A stretch of 64,000 bases of DNA from positions 1 to 64,000 of the forward strand of contig JAFVTI010000029.1 in NCBI GenBank assembly GCA_017503325.1. Reading direction: 5' to 3'. Positions 44,454 through 52,486 of this stretch are shown here, in pieces. Source of the stretch: Clostridia bacterium (GTDB taxonomy: Bacteria > Bacillota > Clostridia > Oscillospirales > CAG-272). Positions within the stretch are counted from its first letter, which is position 1, and each line of letters starts with the position of its first letter. A program made the translations under genes and the position numbers. The notes under the pieces were generated by a model. That model saw nothing but the letters and a program-made list of their open reading frames with translations, was not told where the DNA came from and did no database searches.

Positions 44454-45836
44454 TCAGTATAATTCTTTCAAGAAATTGCGCATGGACTCGATCTGCGCCA
44501 TGACGCTTTCGGGTGCAGGGCCTCCATAACAAGAACGACATGCTACACAGACGTCGGGATCGATTGCAGCGTAAACGTCATTCTCAAAAATGGGATTGGC
44601 TGCTTTGTATTCTTCCAAGGTAAGTGTTTCCAAAGTCTTTTTGTGCTCAATGCAATAGGCAACAAGCTGTCCGACTACCTTATATGCGCTGCGGAAGGGA
44701 AGTCCCTTTTTGACCATATAGTCAGCGCAGTCGGTAGCATTGATAAAGCCCTTGGATACCGCTTCGCGCAGCACCTTTGTGTGGAAAGTAGCGGTATCAA
44801 GCATAGCGGCAAACAGCTCAAGACAGATCTTTGCGGTGTCAAGCGCGTCAAAGACTGCTTCCTTATCCTCCTGCATGTCCTTGTTGTAGGCAAGCGGAAT
44901 GCCTTTCATCACGGTCAGCAGCGACATCAGGTCACCGTATACGCGTCCGGTCTTGCCGCGAACCAACTCGGCAATATCGGGATTCTTCTTCTGCGGCATG
45001 ATGGATGACCCGGTTGAATAAGCATCATCCAGATCAACAAATCCGAACTCGGAGGATGACCAAAGAATGATCTCCTCGGAAAAACGTGACAGATGCATCA
45101 TCATGATCGAAAGTGCGCTGAGCAGCTCGATCGCATAGTCACGGTCCGAAACACCGTCCATACTGTTCTGACAAACACTGTCAAATCCCAAAAGCTCTGC
45201 GACCATAAAGCGGTCGATCGGATAAGTCGTTCCTGCGAGCGCACAAGAGCCAAGAGGGAGGACGTTCATGTATTTTGCGACATCATCAAGCCTGCGCACG
45301 TCACGTGCGAACATCTGGGCATAAGCCATGAGATAGTGACCCAGTGTTACCGGCTGTGCACGCTGCAGATGCGTGTATCCGGGCATGATATCACATGCAT
45401 GCTGCTCGGCATTGTTGCAAATGACGTCGAGCAAATGGCAGGTCAAGGAACTGAGCTCCTTGATCTCATCACGCAGATACAAACGCAGATCCAACGCTAC
45501 CTGGTCGTTTCTGCTGCGCGCCGTATGCAAACGCTTGCCCACGTCACCAATTCGGCTTGTCAGCTCGGACTCCACAAACATGTGAATGTCCTCTGCATTC
45601 ATGTCGAACTCCAATACACCATTCTCTATATCCGTTAAAATTTCTTTTAGTGTTTTGCAAATCAATGCAGCATCCTCTTTGGAAATAATGCCGCAATTTC
45701 CAAGCATGGTCGCGTGTGCAATCGAGCCTGTAATATCCTGCTTATACATACGGCAGTCAAAATGAATCGAGGAGTTGAAATCATTGACACGGCTGTTCAA
45801 CTGCTTTTGAAAGCGTCCTGCCCACATGGTATTCAT
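44454..45836 (-). CDS. argH: Argininosuccinate lyase
   Basis: ArgH splits argininosuccinate into arginine and fumarate, the last step of arginine synthesis. The 460-residue protein of the fumarase/aspartase superfamily has TARSRNDQVALDLRLYLRDEI, TPGYTHLQ-like PGYTHLQRAQPVTLGHY, and the signature GSSIMPQKKNPDIAELVRGKTGR with its catalytic-loop Ser. ATG 45836 is chosen because AAAGGA precedes it. It follows argG with a hairpin in the 65-bp gap. Confidence 0.97.
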   Translation of the reverse strand: MNTMWAGRFQKQLNSRVNDFNSSIHFDCRMYKQDITGSIAHATMLGNCGIISKEDAALICKTLKEILTDIENGVLEFDMNAEDIHMFVESELTSRIGDVGKRLHTARSRNDQVALDLRLYLRDEIKELSSLTCHLLDVICNNAEQHACDIMPGYTHLQRAQPVTLGHYLMAYAQMFARDVRRLDDVAKYMNVLPLGSCALAGTTYPIDRFMVAELLGFDSVCQNSMDGVSDRDYAIELLSALSIMMMHLSRFSEEIILWSSSEFGFVDLDDAYSTGSSIMPQKKNPDIAELVRGKTGRVYGDLMSLLTVMKGIPLAYNKDMQEDKEAVFDALDTAKICLELFAAMLDTATFHTKVLREAVSKGFINATDCADYMVKKGLPFRSAYKVVGQLVAYCIEHKKTLETLTLEEYKAANPIFENDVYAAIDPDVCVACRSCYGGPAPESVMAQIESMRNFLKELY

Positions 45837-45865
45837 AAGAAATGTCCTTTCTGTCAATCAAACGA

Positions 45866-45892
45866 GGGGTGTCTTTACCCGAAAGACACCCC
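45866..45892 (-). other. Hairpin between argG and argH
   Basis: GGGGTGTCTTT (45866-45876) pairs with AAAGACACCCC (45882-45892) around a 5-nt loop. The minus-strand tail is only TCGTTTGATTG, so it is a weak terminator or an mRNA-stability element that could make argG more abundant than argH. Confidence 0.55.
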
Positions 45893-45901
45893 AAATTGCA
45901 T

Positions 45902-47128
45902 TTACTGCTTATTTTGTGCATCCAGCATAGCCTTGACCTTAATGGGAAGACCAAAGAGATTGATAAATCCTGCGGAATCCTTTTGATTATAAGCACCGCC
46001 GTCTTCGCCGAACGATGCAATTGTCTCGCTGTAAAGGGAATAGGGAGAGGTAACACCGGCATTGATGATGTTGCCCTTGTAGAGTTTGAGCTTGACATCA
46101 CCGCTGACAGGCTCTTGTGTCTTGTCTACGAAAGCAGAAAGTGCTTCACGCAGAGGTGTAAACCATTGACCGTTATAAACAAGCTCGCCAAACTTAATCG
46201 CGATCTGCTGCTTATAATGCTGTGTTTCTTTGTCAAGCGTGATCGATTCCAGAACCTTGTGCGCGTGATACAGAATCGTACCGCCGGGAGTTTCATAAAC
46301 GCCGCGGCTCTTCATGCCGACAAGGCGGTTTTCCACAAGATCCAAAAGACCGATACCATTAGCACCGCCAAGCTCATTGAGCTTTTCAACAAGAGCTATG
46401 CTGTCCATTTTCTCACCGTCAATTGCAACAGGAACGCCCTGCTCGAAGGTGATGGTCAGATAGGTAGGCGTATCGGGAGCTTGCTCGGGCGAAACGCTCA
46501 TTTCAAGGAACCCGGGCTTTTGATACATAGGCTCACCGGAGGGATCCTCAAGGTCAAGACCCTCGTGAGACAAGTGCCAGATATTCTTATCTTTGGAATA
46601 GTTTGTTTCGCGGCTGGTTTTCAGAGGAATGTTATGTGCTTCAGCATAATCAATTTCTTCCTCGCGGGACTTGATATCCCATACACGCCAAGGAGCGATG
46701 ATTTCCATATCGGGTGCAAAAGCCTTGATCGTCAGCTCAAAGCGTACCTGATCGTTGCCCTTACCGGTACAACCGTGGCAGATTGCATCCGCGCCCTCCT
46801 TGATCGCGATCTCAGCAAGGCCCTTTGCAATACAAGGACGTGCATGAGAAGTACCAAGCAAGTAATCTTCATAAGCAGCGCCTGCCTTCAGGCAAGGATA
46901 AATGTAGTTTTCTATATAATCTTTTTTCAAATCAAGCACGTACAGCTTGGAAGCTCCGGTTTTGATCGCCTTTTCTTCAAGCCCGTCAAGCTCTGTCCCT
47001 TGACCTACGTCACCGGAAACTGCGATCACCTCACAGCCGGGATAGTTTTCTTTGAGCCACGGAATAATAATTGAGGTGTCAAGTCCACCGGAATAAGCCA
47101 GAACGATCTTTTTGATTTGTTTTTTCAT
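45902..47128 (-). CDS. argG: Argininosuccinate synthase
   Basis: ArgG joins citrulline and aspartate using ATP. The 408-residue protein has the N-type ATP pyrophosphatase loop AYSGGLDTS, the [15 protein letters not shown] region, [12 protein letters not shown] and [16 protein letters not shown]. It is first in argG-argH with its own sigma-A promoter, whose -35 is covered by a perfect palindrome (47186-47200), a likely operator. No other arg genes are in the window. Confidence 0.97.
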   Translation of the reverse strand: MKKQIKKIVLAYSGGLDTSIIIPWLKENYPGCEVIAVSGDVGQGTELDGLEEKAIKTGASKLYVLDLKKDYIENYIYPCLKAGAAYEDYLLGTSHARPCIAKGLAEIAIKEGADAICHGCTGKGNDQVRFELTIKAFAPDMEIIAPWRVWDIKSREEEIDYAEAHNIPLKTSRETNYSKDKNIWHLSHEGLDLEDPSGEPMYQKPGFLEMSVSPEQAPDTPTYLTITFEQGVPVAIDGEKMDSIALVEKLNELGGANGIGLLDLVENRLVGMKSRGVYETPGGTILYHAHKVLESITLDKETQHYKQQIAIKFGELVYNGQWFTPLREALSAFVDKTQEPVSGDVKLKLYKGNIINAGVTSPYSLYSETIASFGEDGGAYNQKDSAGFINLFGLPIKVKAMLDAQNKQ

Positions 47129-47170
47129 GATGTGTGCCTTTCAGTATTGGGGATTTCAAAATATGAATAT

Positions 47171-47199
47171 ATTATACTGCATAATATTGCAAATTGCAA
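47171..47199 (-). promoter_or_regulatory. Sigma-A promoter of argG-argH
   Basis: On the minus strand: TTGCAA (47194-47199), a 17-bp spacer and perfect TATAAT (47171-47176). Confidence 0.75.
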
Positions 47200-47200
47200 T
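47186..47200. promoter_or_regulatory. Palindrome overlapping the argG -35, candidate operator
   Basis: ATTGCAA, one base, TTGCAAT: a perfect 7-bp inverted repeat covering the -35 of argG. It does not match the usual ArgR box core (TGAAT, four A/T, ATTCA), so the regulator is uncertain. Confidence 0.45.
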
Positions 47201-47321
47201 GGTAATATTCAACAATGTTGCATATATATACATGGTTATTTTGCTAAATAATGACGGATAGGATTTCCATGAGAATACACTGAGAATCCGTTCATAATAA
47301 AGGAAGAAAGGAGATGATGGT

Positions 47322-48119
47322 ATGCGACACGCAACATGGATACAACGCATTGTTCTTTTGACAATCTTGACAGTATTATGCATAAATTGTTGCATATATG
47401 CAGGTGCGAGCGATGCATGTCATTGGTACTGTAAGCGAACTGACGATCATAGCCAACCCCGGTTTGGCAACGACCTGTCGTGGGTACAGGAATACGGCGG
47501 AATCTATATCGATCAAGTAAAAGACGACGCGGCGGCGGACAAGGTTGTTTATCTGACCTTTGACGCAGGCTATGAAAACGGAAACGTCGAAAAGATCCTT
47601 AACGTACTCAAAGAGGAAAATGTGCCGGGAGCTTTCTTTATTCTTGGGAATCTGATCGACCGAAATCCTGATCTGGTAAAACGTATGTCGGAAGAAGGAC
47701 ATTTGGTATGCAATCATACAAATAAACACAAAAATATCACCAAGCTTGATCAAACCGGTATCAAGCAGGAAATACAAACGCTCGAACAAGCTTATACCGA
47801 GCTGACCGGTAAGCAAATGGCCAAATACTTCAGACCTCCCGAAGGGACGTTTGATAAGGATTCCTTGGCAGTTGTGCAGGAATGCGGCTATAAGACCGTT
47901 TTTTGGAGCTTTGCTTACGCGGATTGGGATAATCAAAAGCAAATGAATCCTCATGATGCCAAAAGAAAAATTATGGACAATCTTCACAATGGAGAGATCA
48001 TGCTGCTGCATCCTACGTCAGCGACAAATGCAGCGGTGCTCAAAGAAGTGATTCAAGAGATCAAGTCGATGGGATACCGTATTGGATCATTGGATGAAAT
48101 CAGCCTGAACGAATCATGA
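47322..48119 (+). CDS. pdaA: PdaA-like delta-lactam-forming polysaccharide deacetylase
   Basis: PdaA removes acetyl groups from N-acetylmuramic acid in spore-cortex peptidoglycan so that muramic delta-lactam can form. The 265-residue protein has an N-terminal signal or membrane anchor (about 8-28) and a NodB domain with the PdaA-type metal motif YLTFDAGYENG, the HTNKHKN His motif, YFRPPEGTFD and ILLH-like MLLHPTS. The TFDAGYENG form separates PdaA from ordinary chitin deacetylases (TFDDGP). AAAGGAG precedes ATG 47322 at 8 nt. It overlaps the next deacetylase by 4 bp and is divergent from argG. Confidence 0.85.
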   Translation: MRHATWIQRIVLLTILTVLCINCCIYAGASDACHWYCKRTDDHSQPRFGNDLSWVQEYGGIYIDQVKDDAAADKVVYLTFDAGYENGNVEKILNVLKEENVPGAFFILGNLIDRNPDLVKRMSEEGHLVCNHTNKHKNITKLDQTGIKQEIQTLEQAYTELTGKQMAKYFRPPEGTFDKDSLAVVQECGYKTVFWSFAYADWDNQKQMNPHDAKRKIMDNLHNGEIMLLHPTSATNAAVLKEVIQEIKSMGYRIGSLDEISLNES

Positions 48120-48778
48120 AAAAGCTGCTTGTTTACTTGTGCGTAATTTCACTGATTATTTGTACGTTGCCAATTCGTATATCCGCAGTCAGCCCGGTTT
48201 CTCAAAAGCGTATTGTGCTGACGTTTGACGACGGTCCACACCCAAAACAAACAAGGCAGATACTTGATTTTCTTGATAAATATCAAATCAAAGCGACGTT
48301 TTTCGTCATAGGCACCAACGTCAGGCAATATCCGGATGTCTTAAGGGAAGTAGAAAAAAGGGGACACGAGATAGGGAACCACACCAACACACATTCGCAT
48401 GCTGCAAGACTTGACAGCAATACCTTGGAGCAGCAAATTCTTGATTGTGAACGCGAGATCTTTCTGCAAAGCGGAGTATCTGCAAAATTATTCAGACCAC
48501 CCGAGGGGGCGTTGAACGATCAAATGCGTGCAATTATCCGCAATCTTGGATATACAAACGTTTTGTGGAATCTTGATACGTTGGATTGGGCTCACACGCC
48601 TCCCGAGCAAATCGCAGAGTACGTGATCAGCAACGCAAAAAACGGTGATATCATACTGATGCACGACTATATTGGTTACAACAGTCCGACCTTGGAGGCT
48701 CTTGAGCTGTTCGTGCCTGAATTATTGGAGCAAGGATTTACTTTCGTAACCGTAGGCGAGCTGTTGGCTCTCAAATAA
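48116..48778 (+). CDS. Polysaccharide deacetylase (NodB domain)
   Basis: The 220-residue protein has a short N-terminal signal (about 1-25) and a complete NodB domain: TFDDGPHPKQT (catalytic Asp and metal Asp), HTNTHSHAA (metal His pair), FRPPEGALND, and IILMHDYIG. It probably removes acetyl groups from peptidoglycan GlcNAc or a related wall glycan. It starts inside the end of the PdaA-like gene (ATGA overlap), so the two deacetylases are made together, and a bidirectional terminator follows. Confidence 0.9.
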   Translation: MKKLLVYLCVISLIICTLPIRISAVSPVSQKRIVLTFDDGPHPKQTRQILDFLDKYQIKATFFVIGTNVRQYPDVLREVEKRGHEIGNHTNTHSHAARLDSNTLEQQILDCEREIFLQSGVSAKLFRPPEGALNDQMRAIIRNLGYTNVLWNLDTLDWAHTPPEQIAEYVISNAKNGDIILMHDYIGYNSPTLEALELFVPELLEQGFTFVTVGELLALK

Positions 48779-48780
48779 AA

Positions 48781-48812
48781 AGCCGACCGCAAAAAGCGGT
48801 CGGCTCAATTTA
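48781..48812. terminator. Terminator between deacetylase and DUF624 genes
   Basis: AGCCGACCGC (48781-48790) pairs with GCGGTCGGCT (48796-48805) around AAAAA. The plus tail is CAATTTATT. On the minus strand TTTTTATTTG follows the stem, a better tail. The genes converge here. Confidence 0.8.
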
Positions 48813-49784
48813 TTCCTCGGATTCCCGGCTATCCGCCTCGTCTTCCGCAGGTGCTGTAACAGGATCGATCATGTGCTTTTTGATAACGGGATAAGCGCAA
48901 TAAACTGAAATAAATCCGGTCAAAGCAAACATGATAAATGCAGGAATAAACATCAGCACACCGAAATTGTACTGGATACCTACGATCGACAGCGCTGCCC
49001 AAAGTGCCAGGCAAAGCACAATACCAAGAGCGGCCATGAGGTTTCGCTTGATTCCGAGAGCTGTGAAAATAAGAGCGTTTTTAAGCATTTTGTAAAGGGA
49101 AATGTTGAAAGTGATCATCATCAGATACATATACATACGCATAAAGAGATAAACGATAATCAGTGCTGTGATGATGAAGAACATAAGATACGACCAGTAA
49201 TCCGAGCGCGCGCTCCATGTATACATGAAATCAATGATCAGAACGATGATAATACCCGCATCTAACAGTCCCAGAACAAAGCCTTGCTTGAGATTCTTTT
49301 TAATGGCGTAGAAGTAATCCGAGAAAATAAATACGCCATCTCCGCGCACAAGACCGCGAAGAATATAGGTAGAGCCGGTATTCTGCCAGCCCCAAGTGAT
49401 CACCAGAATACCGATCAGCACGTAAGGCAGCCAGCTTGCATATGAATTATAGGTGATAAAATTGATTTGCGGAAGCAGATTAGCAAACCTGGTCAGAAGT
49501 TCTGCGCCACCCGCACCCGTCATATGCGCGCCCATCAAGGCCGAAAACGCCGGACTTCCGAGTGTTGGCATCTGAGGACCGTTGAAAAAGACGTAAACAG
49601 CCAGAACGATCGGCAGTACCATGGGAAACATCATCAGGTTAAGTGTCAGTAAGTTAGAAAACTTACGTGTGAGCAGCTTGAAGAAGAACTTCAGATTAGG
49701 AGTCGTATCCTCGCCGGGCTCAACGCCTTTGCCGTCGCGGTTCATATTAAAAATATTCGGGATTCTAAACTTTTTCTTTTCCAA
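48810..49784 (-). CDS. DUF624 (YesL-like) membrane protein
   Basis: The 324-residue protein has about five or six transmembrane segments, with an N-terminal soluble part (KKKFRIPNIFNMNRDGKG), a conserved FSDYFYAIKKNLKQG stretch and an acidic C-terminal tail. It fits the YesL/DUF624 family, sometimes linked to sugar transport or cell-envelope functions. I set the start at TTG 49784 because AAAGGA lies about 10 nt upstream. ATG 49745 is possible but has no ribosome site, and the longer frame runs into the rRNA methyltransferase gene. It probably shares a transcript with that gene, 37 bp upstream. Confidence 0.75.
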   Translation of the reverse strand: MEKKKFRIPNIFNMNRDGKGVEPGEDTTPNLKFFFKLLTRKFSNLLTLNLMMFPMVLPIVLAVYVFFNGPQMPTLGSPAFSALMGAHMTGAGGAELLTRFANLLPQINFITYNSYASWLPYVLIGILVITWGWQNTGSTYILRGLVRGDGVFIFSDYFYAIKKNLKQGFVLGLLDAGIIIVLIIDFMYTWSARSDYWSYLMFFIITALIIVYLFMRMYMYLMMITFNISLYKMLKNALIFTALGIKRNLMAALGIVLCLALWAALSIVGIQYNFGVLMFIPAFIMFALTGFISVYCAYPVIKKHMIDPVTAPAEDEADSRESEE

Positions 49785-49821
49785 AACAGTATATTCCTTT
49801 ATTATGTATGATTTTGTATAA

Positions 49822-50592
49822 TTATTGCTCGGATTGATTTTGATGAAGCACCTCAAAGGCAATGATCGCAGTCGCTGAAGCTGCCGAGAGTGAGCCGTTG
49901 AACTGCCGTCCGTAGTCAATACGCACGATCTGATCGGCACGATCCAATATATTGCGCGAAATGCCTCGCTTTTCGCCACCGACGACTAACAGCAACGGCT
50001 TTTTCAGGTCTGCCTGATAGATGCTGACAGAATCACGGATGCCTGCGCACACGATCTTGTAACCGGCATTGGAAAAAGCTTCGATGGCAGCTTCCGAATC
50101 ACATACACGGATATCTAACAGCTCAGACGTACCTGCAGAAGATTTTGCAACAATACCTGCTGCGCACAGGCGATTCTGAGGTGGCAAAATGACGCCATCC
50201 ACACCGGCTGCATACAAGGATCTGAGCGTAAATCCAAGGTTGAACGGATCCTCAATACCGTCCGGAATCACCCAAAAGCCATCGGCAGGAACATCCGAAC
50301 AATCCATATAGACGCGTTCGCTGCACAAAGCCACGATCCCGCCGTGGGTTGTACCGAGCGCGACCGACTCAATATCCATGGACTGCACGAACAACAGCTG
50401 ATAATTGTGAATCGCAGCCATGGATTTGAGGTAACCGATCTCACGGTATTTGCTGCGTTTTTTGTCTGTATCAACCAAAACAGCAAGGATCTTTCGTGAA
50501 TTGTGACCTGATTCAATACCGTGAACCAAGGCAGATATGGAAGTCATGCCTTCAAGCACGCATTCGTAGCAGATATCGTGATAGGAATTCAT
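49822..50592 (-). CDS. SpoU/TrmH-family 2'-O-methyltransferase (RlmB-like)
   Basis: This 256-residue protein has an N-terminal substrate-binding region and a C-terminal SPOUT knot domain with motif 2 (IEDPFNLGFTLRSLYAAGVDGVIL) and motif 3 (LLLVVGGEKRGIS), then a knot motif with NGSLSAASATAI. Members methylate ribose 2'-OH in rRNA (as RlmB) or tRNA (as TrmH); the exact target is open. ATG 50592 is chosen because GGAGA precedes it. It is divergent from spoIIID across 78 bp. Confidence 0.88.
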   Translation of the reverse strand: MNSYHDICYECVLEGMTSISALVHGIESGHNSRKILAVLVDTDKKRSKYREIGYLKSMAAIHNYQLLFVQSMDIESVALGTTHGGIVALCSERVYMDCSDVPADGFWVIPDGIEDPFNLGFTLRSLYAAGVDGVILPPQNRLCAAGIVAKSSAGTSELLDIRVCDSEAAIEAFSNAGYKIVCAGIRDSVSIYQADLKKPLLLVVGGEKRGISRNILDRADQIVRIDYGRQFNGSLSAASATAIIAFEVLHQNQSEQ

Positions 50593-50610
50593 AAAGCATC
50601 TCCGCAAAAA

Positions 50611-50639
50611 TCATAAAATAGATCGATCCCGCATACATT
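50611..50639 (+). promoter_or_regulatory. Sigma-E-like promoter of spoIIID
   Basis: TCATAAA (50611-50617), 14 bp, then CATACATT (50632-50639). The -10 is an exact match to the sigma-E consensus CATACAHT, and spoIIID is a known member of the sigma-E regulon in Bacillus and Clostridium. No sigma-A promoter is visible. Confidence 0.65.
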
Positions 50640-50670
50640 GAATCAGAAAACTATGTGTGAGGTATCATAA

Positions 50671-50940
50671 ATGATGTACATATCTTCAGAAAAAGAAAGA
50701 TGCGTATTGCTGGCCAATTATCTGATCGAAAACCATGCAACCGTCAGAGCTGCTGCTGCGAGATTCGGAATCAGCAAGAGTACAGTACATAAAGACGTCA
50801 CGCAGGTATTGCCACGTGTGAACAGAGCCTTGTACATACACGTAAAAGAAGTGCTTGATAAAAACAAGCAAGAAAGACACCTTCGAGGCGGTATGGCGAC
50901 AAGACAAAAATACCTTGGCGAAACCGAGATAAAGGGGTAA
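50671..50940 (+). CDS. spoIIID: Sporulation transcription regulator SpoIIID
   Basis: SpoIIID is a small mother-cell DNA-binding protein that reshapes the sigma-E programme during sporulation. At 89 residues it has normal length. Visible are the HTH (TVRAAAARFGISKSTVHKDVTQVLP), the region VNRALYIHVKEVLDKNK, and the conserved basic tail RHLRGGMATRQKYLG that contacts DNA. GTGAGGT precedes ATG 50671 at 8 nt; ATG 50674 is equally possible. The presence of this gene argues that the organism forms spores or descends recently from one that does. Confidence 0.96.
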   Translation: MMYISSEKERCVLLANYLIENHATVRAAAARFGISKSTVHKDVTQVLPRVNRALYIHVKEVLDKNKQERHLRGGMATRQKYLGETEIKG

Positions 50941-50948
50941 ATTTGTCG

Positions 50949-50998
50949 GGGGAGTACCCAAACAGCCTGAAATAGGGCCTTTTCAGTCCCCTATATTA
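50949..50998 (+). terminator. Terminator or attenuator after spoIIID
   Basis: CTGAAA (50967-50972) pairs with TTTCAG (50981-50986), extended across a left-side bulge by GGGGA (50949-50953) with TCCCC (50987-50991). A competing stem ATAGGG (50972-50977) with CCCTAT (50989-50994) is possible. The tail TATATTATA is weakly T-rich. Confidence 0.4.
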
Positions 50999-51233
50999 TA
51001 CAAAACTTTGATTTTGTATAATTATGTATCTGCCGCAAAGCAATGCCCTTTTTCGGTTTTTCTCGCTAACTTAATAAAGTATATCACATATTTTAAGTAA
51101 TTACAAGGTTACAAAGCAAATTTTACTTTGTATGTATGAAAAATTTACATTCCCTATTTGTCAAAGATAAAAGTCAACCTCACTAAATTTTCCGCTTCAA
51201 AACTGTGTAATTTTCCGATTTTACGAGAAAGCC

Positions 51234-51263
51234 TTTACACGGCGCGCAAAAATATGTTATAAT
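51234..51263 (+). promoter_or_regulatory. Sigma-A promoter of the 139-residue unknown protein
   Basis: TTTACA (51234-51239), an 18-bp spacer and perfect TATAAT (51258-51263). The short leader contains an ACCGG/CCGGT hairpin (51271-51289) ending right at the AAGGAGG ribosome site. Confidence 0.75.
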
Positions 51264-51304
51264 AAGAAAAACCGGTTGATTTTGCCGGTAAGGAGGAATT
51301 TATT

Positions 51305-51724
51305 ATGGCTATTAAAATGCGCGTACTTTGCACCCCCGGTAAAAAGAAGCTGGTTGCTATGACCCAGATGATCAAGCAGGAATTTGATCTGAGTATCAAC
51401 GCAGCTGACGTTATCCCGCCCGCTTATTCTTGCGATAAGGAGCGTTTGGTCGTTCTCGCTGTCACTTGCAAAGGATCTTTGAAGGACGATGTCAGACTGT
51501 TTATCACCGAGCTCAACAAGAACCGTACCGCCAACGTCGCTCTGATGATCGACGGTAATGCCGACGGTGACGCTTACGTGCGTTCCTTGCTTGAAATCGC
51601 AGGCACCAAGGTTTATCCTGAGACTCTGTACATCAACGGCGGAAGCCTGTTCAACAGCAAGATCACCGATCAGGAAAAGACCGAAATCCTGGCATGGGTC
51701 AACAAGTGCATCGAATCTATCTGA
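51305..51724 (+). CDS. Conserved-looking cytoplasmic protein, function unknown
   Basis: I do not recognise this 139-residue protein. It alternates beta and alpha segments (MRVLCTPGKKKLVAMTQMI, RLVVLAVTCKG, KNRTANVALMIDG, AGTKVYPETLYINGG), with a G/K-rich loop after the first strand. This loosely recalls a flavodoxin-like fold, but the typical phosphate loop is not clear. It has no signal peptide or membrane segment. It is a single-gene unit with a strong promoter, an AAGGAGG ribosome site at 8 nt and a strong terminator. Its codon use matches highly expressed genes such as tsf. Confidence 0.8.
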   Translation: MAIKMRVLCTPGKKKLVAMTQMIKQEFDLSINAADVIPPAYSCDKERLVVLAVTCKGSLKDDVRLFITELNKNRTANVALMIDGNADGDAYVRSLLEIAGTKVYPETLYINGGSLFNSKITDQEKTEILAWVNKCIESI

Positions 51725-51730
51725 TGAAAT

Positions 51731-51760
51731 AAAAAAGAGGCGTCAGCCTCTTTTTTATTT
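51731..51760. terminator. Bidirectional terminator
   Basis: AAAAAAGAGGC (51731-51741) pairs with GCCTCTTTTTT (51746-51756) around GTCA, with T-tracts on both strands, between convergent genes. Confidence 0.9.
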
Positions 51761-52474
51761 GTCTTTCTGCAGATATACAAGCAGATCGTTGAAGGATCCG
51801 TGCGGATACTGCGCAATATCCAGATTCTCGGGATTGATCAGATTTCTGTCAATCAGAAATACGTCGCACCCAAGCTGCTTTGCGATCATATCTTCATCCA
51901 CGTTGTTACCGACCATCAGGCATTGTTCGGGATCGAATCCGGTGTGTGCAAACACTTCCTGGTAATATCTCATATTCGGCTTACAGTAATGGTAGTTTTC
52001 ATAAGTCGTGATCTCGGTAAAGTCGGTCGGATCAAGACCTGCCCATCTGAGTCTGGCGTGCGTTGCAGCACAAGGAAAAAACGGATTGGTGGCAACGACC
52101 ATGGGAATGTTTTCTTGCTTGATAAAGTCTACGATCATAGCAGCGGCCGGATCATATCCGCAGGAGTGGCGTACCTGCTTGTCAAACGCACTTTCGTAAA
52201 AGGCCTCGATATCCTCAATATCGACGCGAACGCCCGTTCTGCGTTCGTACTGATCGTAAAAATCAATAAACGCCTGTCGGTTGGAGCAATGACCGTCGTT
52301 GCCGACTACGTATTGCAGACTTCCCTGCAGGATCTCCCCTACTTCTTTGGGTGAATATCTTCCGGACGGAGTCAGATAAGCAACAAGTGCGCCGTAAAAA
52401 TATTTTACGAACGTAGGCTCATGCATGGGCAACAGCGTGCCGTCCAGATCAAATAAAATGGCTTGATAGCGCAT
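51755..52474 (-). CDS. HAD-superfamily hydrolase
   Basis: The 239-residue protein is a haloacid-dehalogenase phosphatase with motif I FDLDGTLL (nucleophile Asp9), an alpha-helical cap, motif II VVATNPFFP, motif III KPNMRYYQEV and motif IV MVGNNVDEDM. The size and cap place it near phosphoglycolate-phosphatase-like enzymes, but the substrate cannot be read from sequence. GAGGAG precedes ATG 52474. It follows the membrane-protein gene by 12 bp on the minus strand and is probably cotranscribed. Confidence 0.9.
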   Translation of the reverse strand: MRYQAILFDLDGTLLPMHEPTFVKYFYGALVAYLTPSGRYSPKEVGEILQGSLQYVVGNDGHCSNRQAFIDFYDQYERRTGVRVDIEDIEAFYESAFDKQVRHSCGYDPAAAMIVDFIKQENIPMVVATNPFFPCAATHARLRWAGLDPTDFTEITTYENYHYCKPNMRYYQEVFAHTGFDPEQCLMVGNNVDEDMIAKQLGCDVFLIDRNLINPENLDIAQYPHGSFNDLLVYLQKDK

Positions 52475-52486
52475 GGAATCTCCTCG

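Larger units (their letters stand above)
50941..51304. other. AT-rich non-coding stretch between spoIIID and an unknown gene
   Basis: 364 bp without a convincing gene. It holds a terminator-like element (50949-50998), a long AT-rich centre (51010-51230) in which I see no coding or RNA signal beyond a 17-bp repeat of 49809-49825 at 51009-51025, and the promoter of the next gene (51234-51263). Confidence 0.6.

Noticed and set aside
47129..47321. A T-box or arginine riboswitch upstream of argG.
   Set aside because: The leader from the predicted start site to argG is only about 35 nt, too short for a T-box, and no terminator/antiterminator pair is present.
49809..51025. A 17-bp direct repeat (TGATTTTGTATAATTAT) at 49809-49825 and 51009-51025 flanking rlmB-like and spoIIID genes.
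   Set aside because: It is AT-rich and low in complexity, with no flanking target duplication or mobile gene between the copies. Chance or shared -10-like sequence is likelier.
50941..51233. A hidden small protein or stable RNA between spoIIID and the 139-residue protein.
   Set aside because: No start codon with ribosome site leads to a plausible frame, and no strong fold with a terminator was found in the AT-rich centre.
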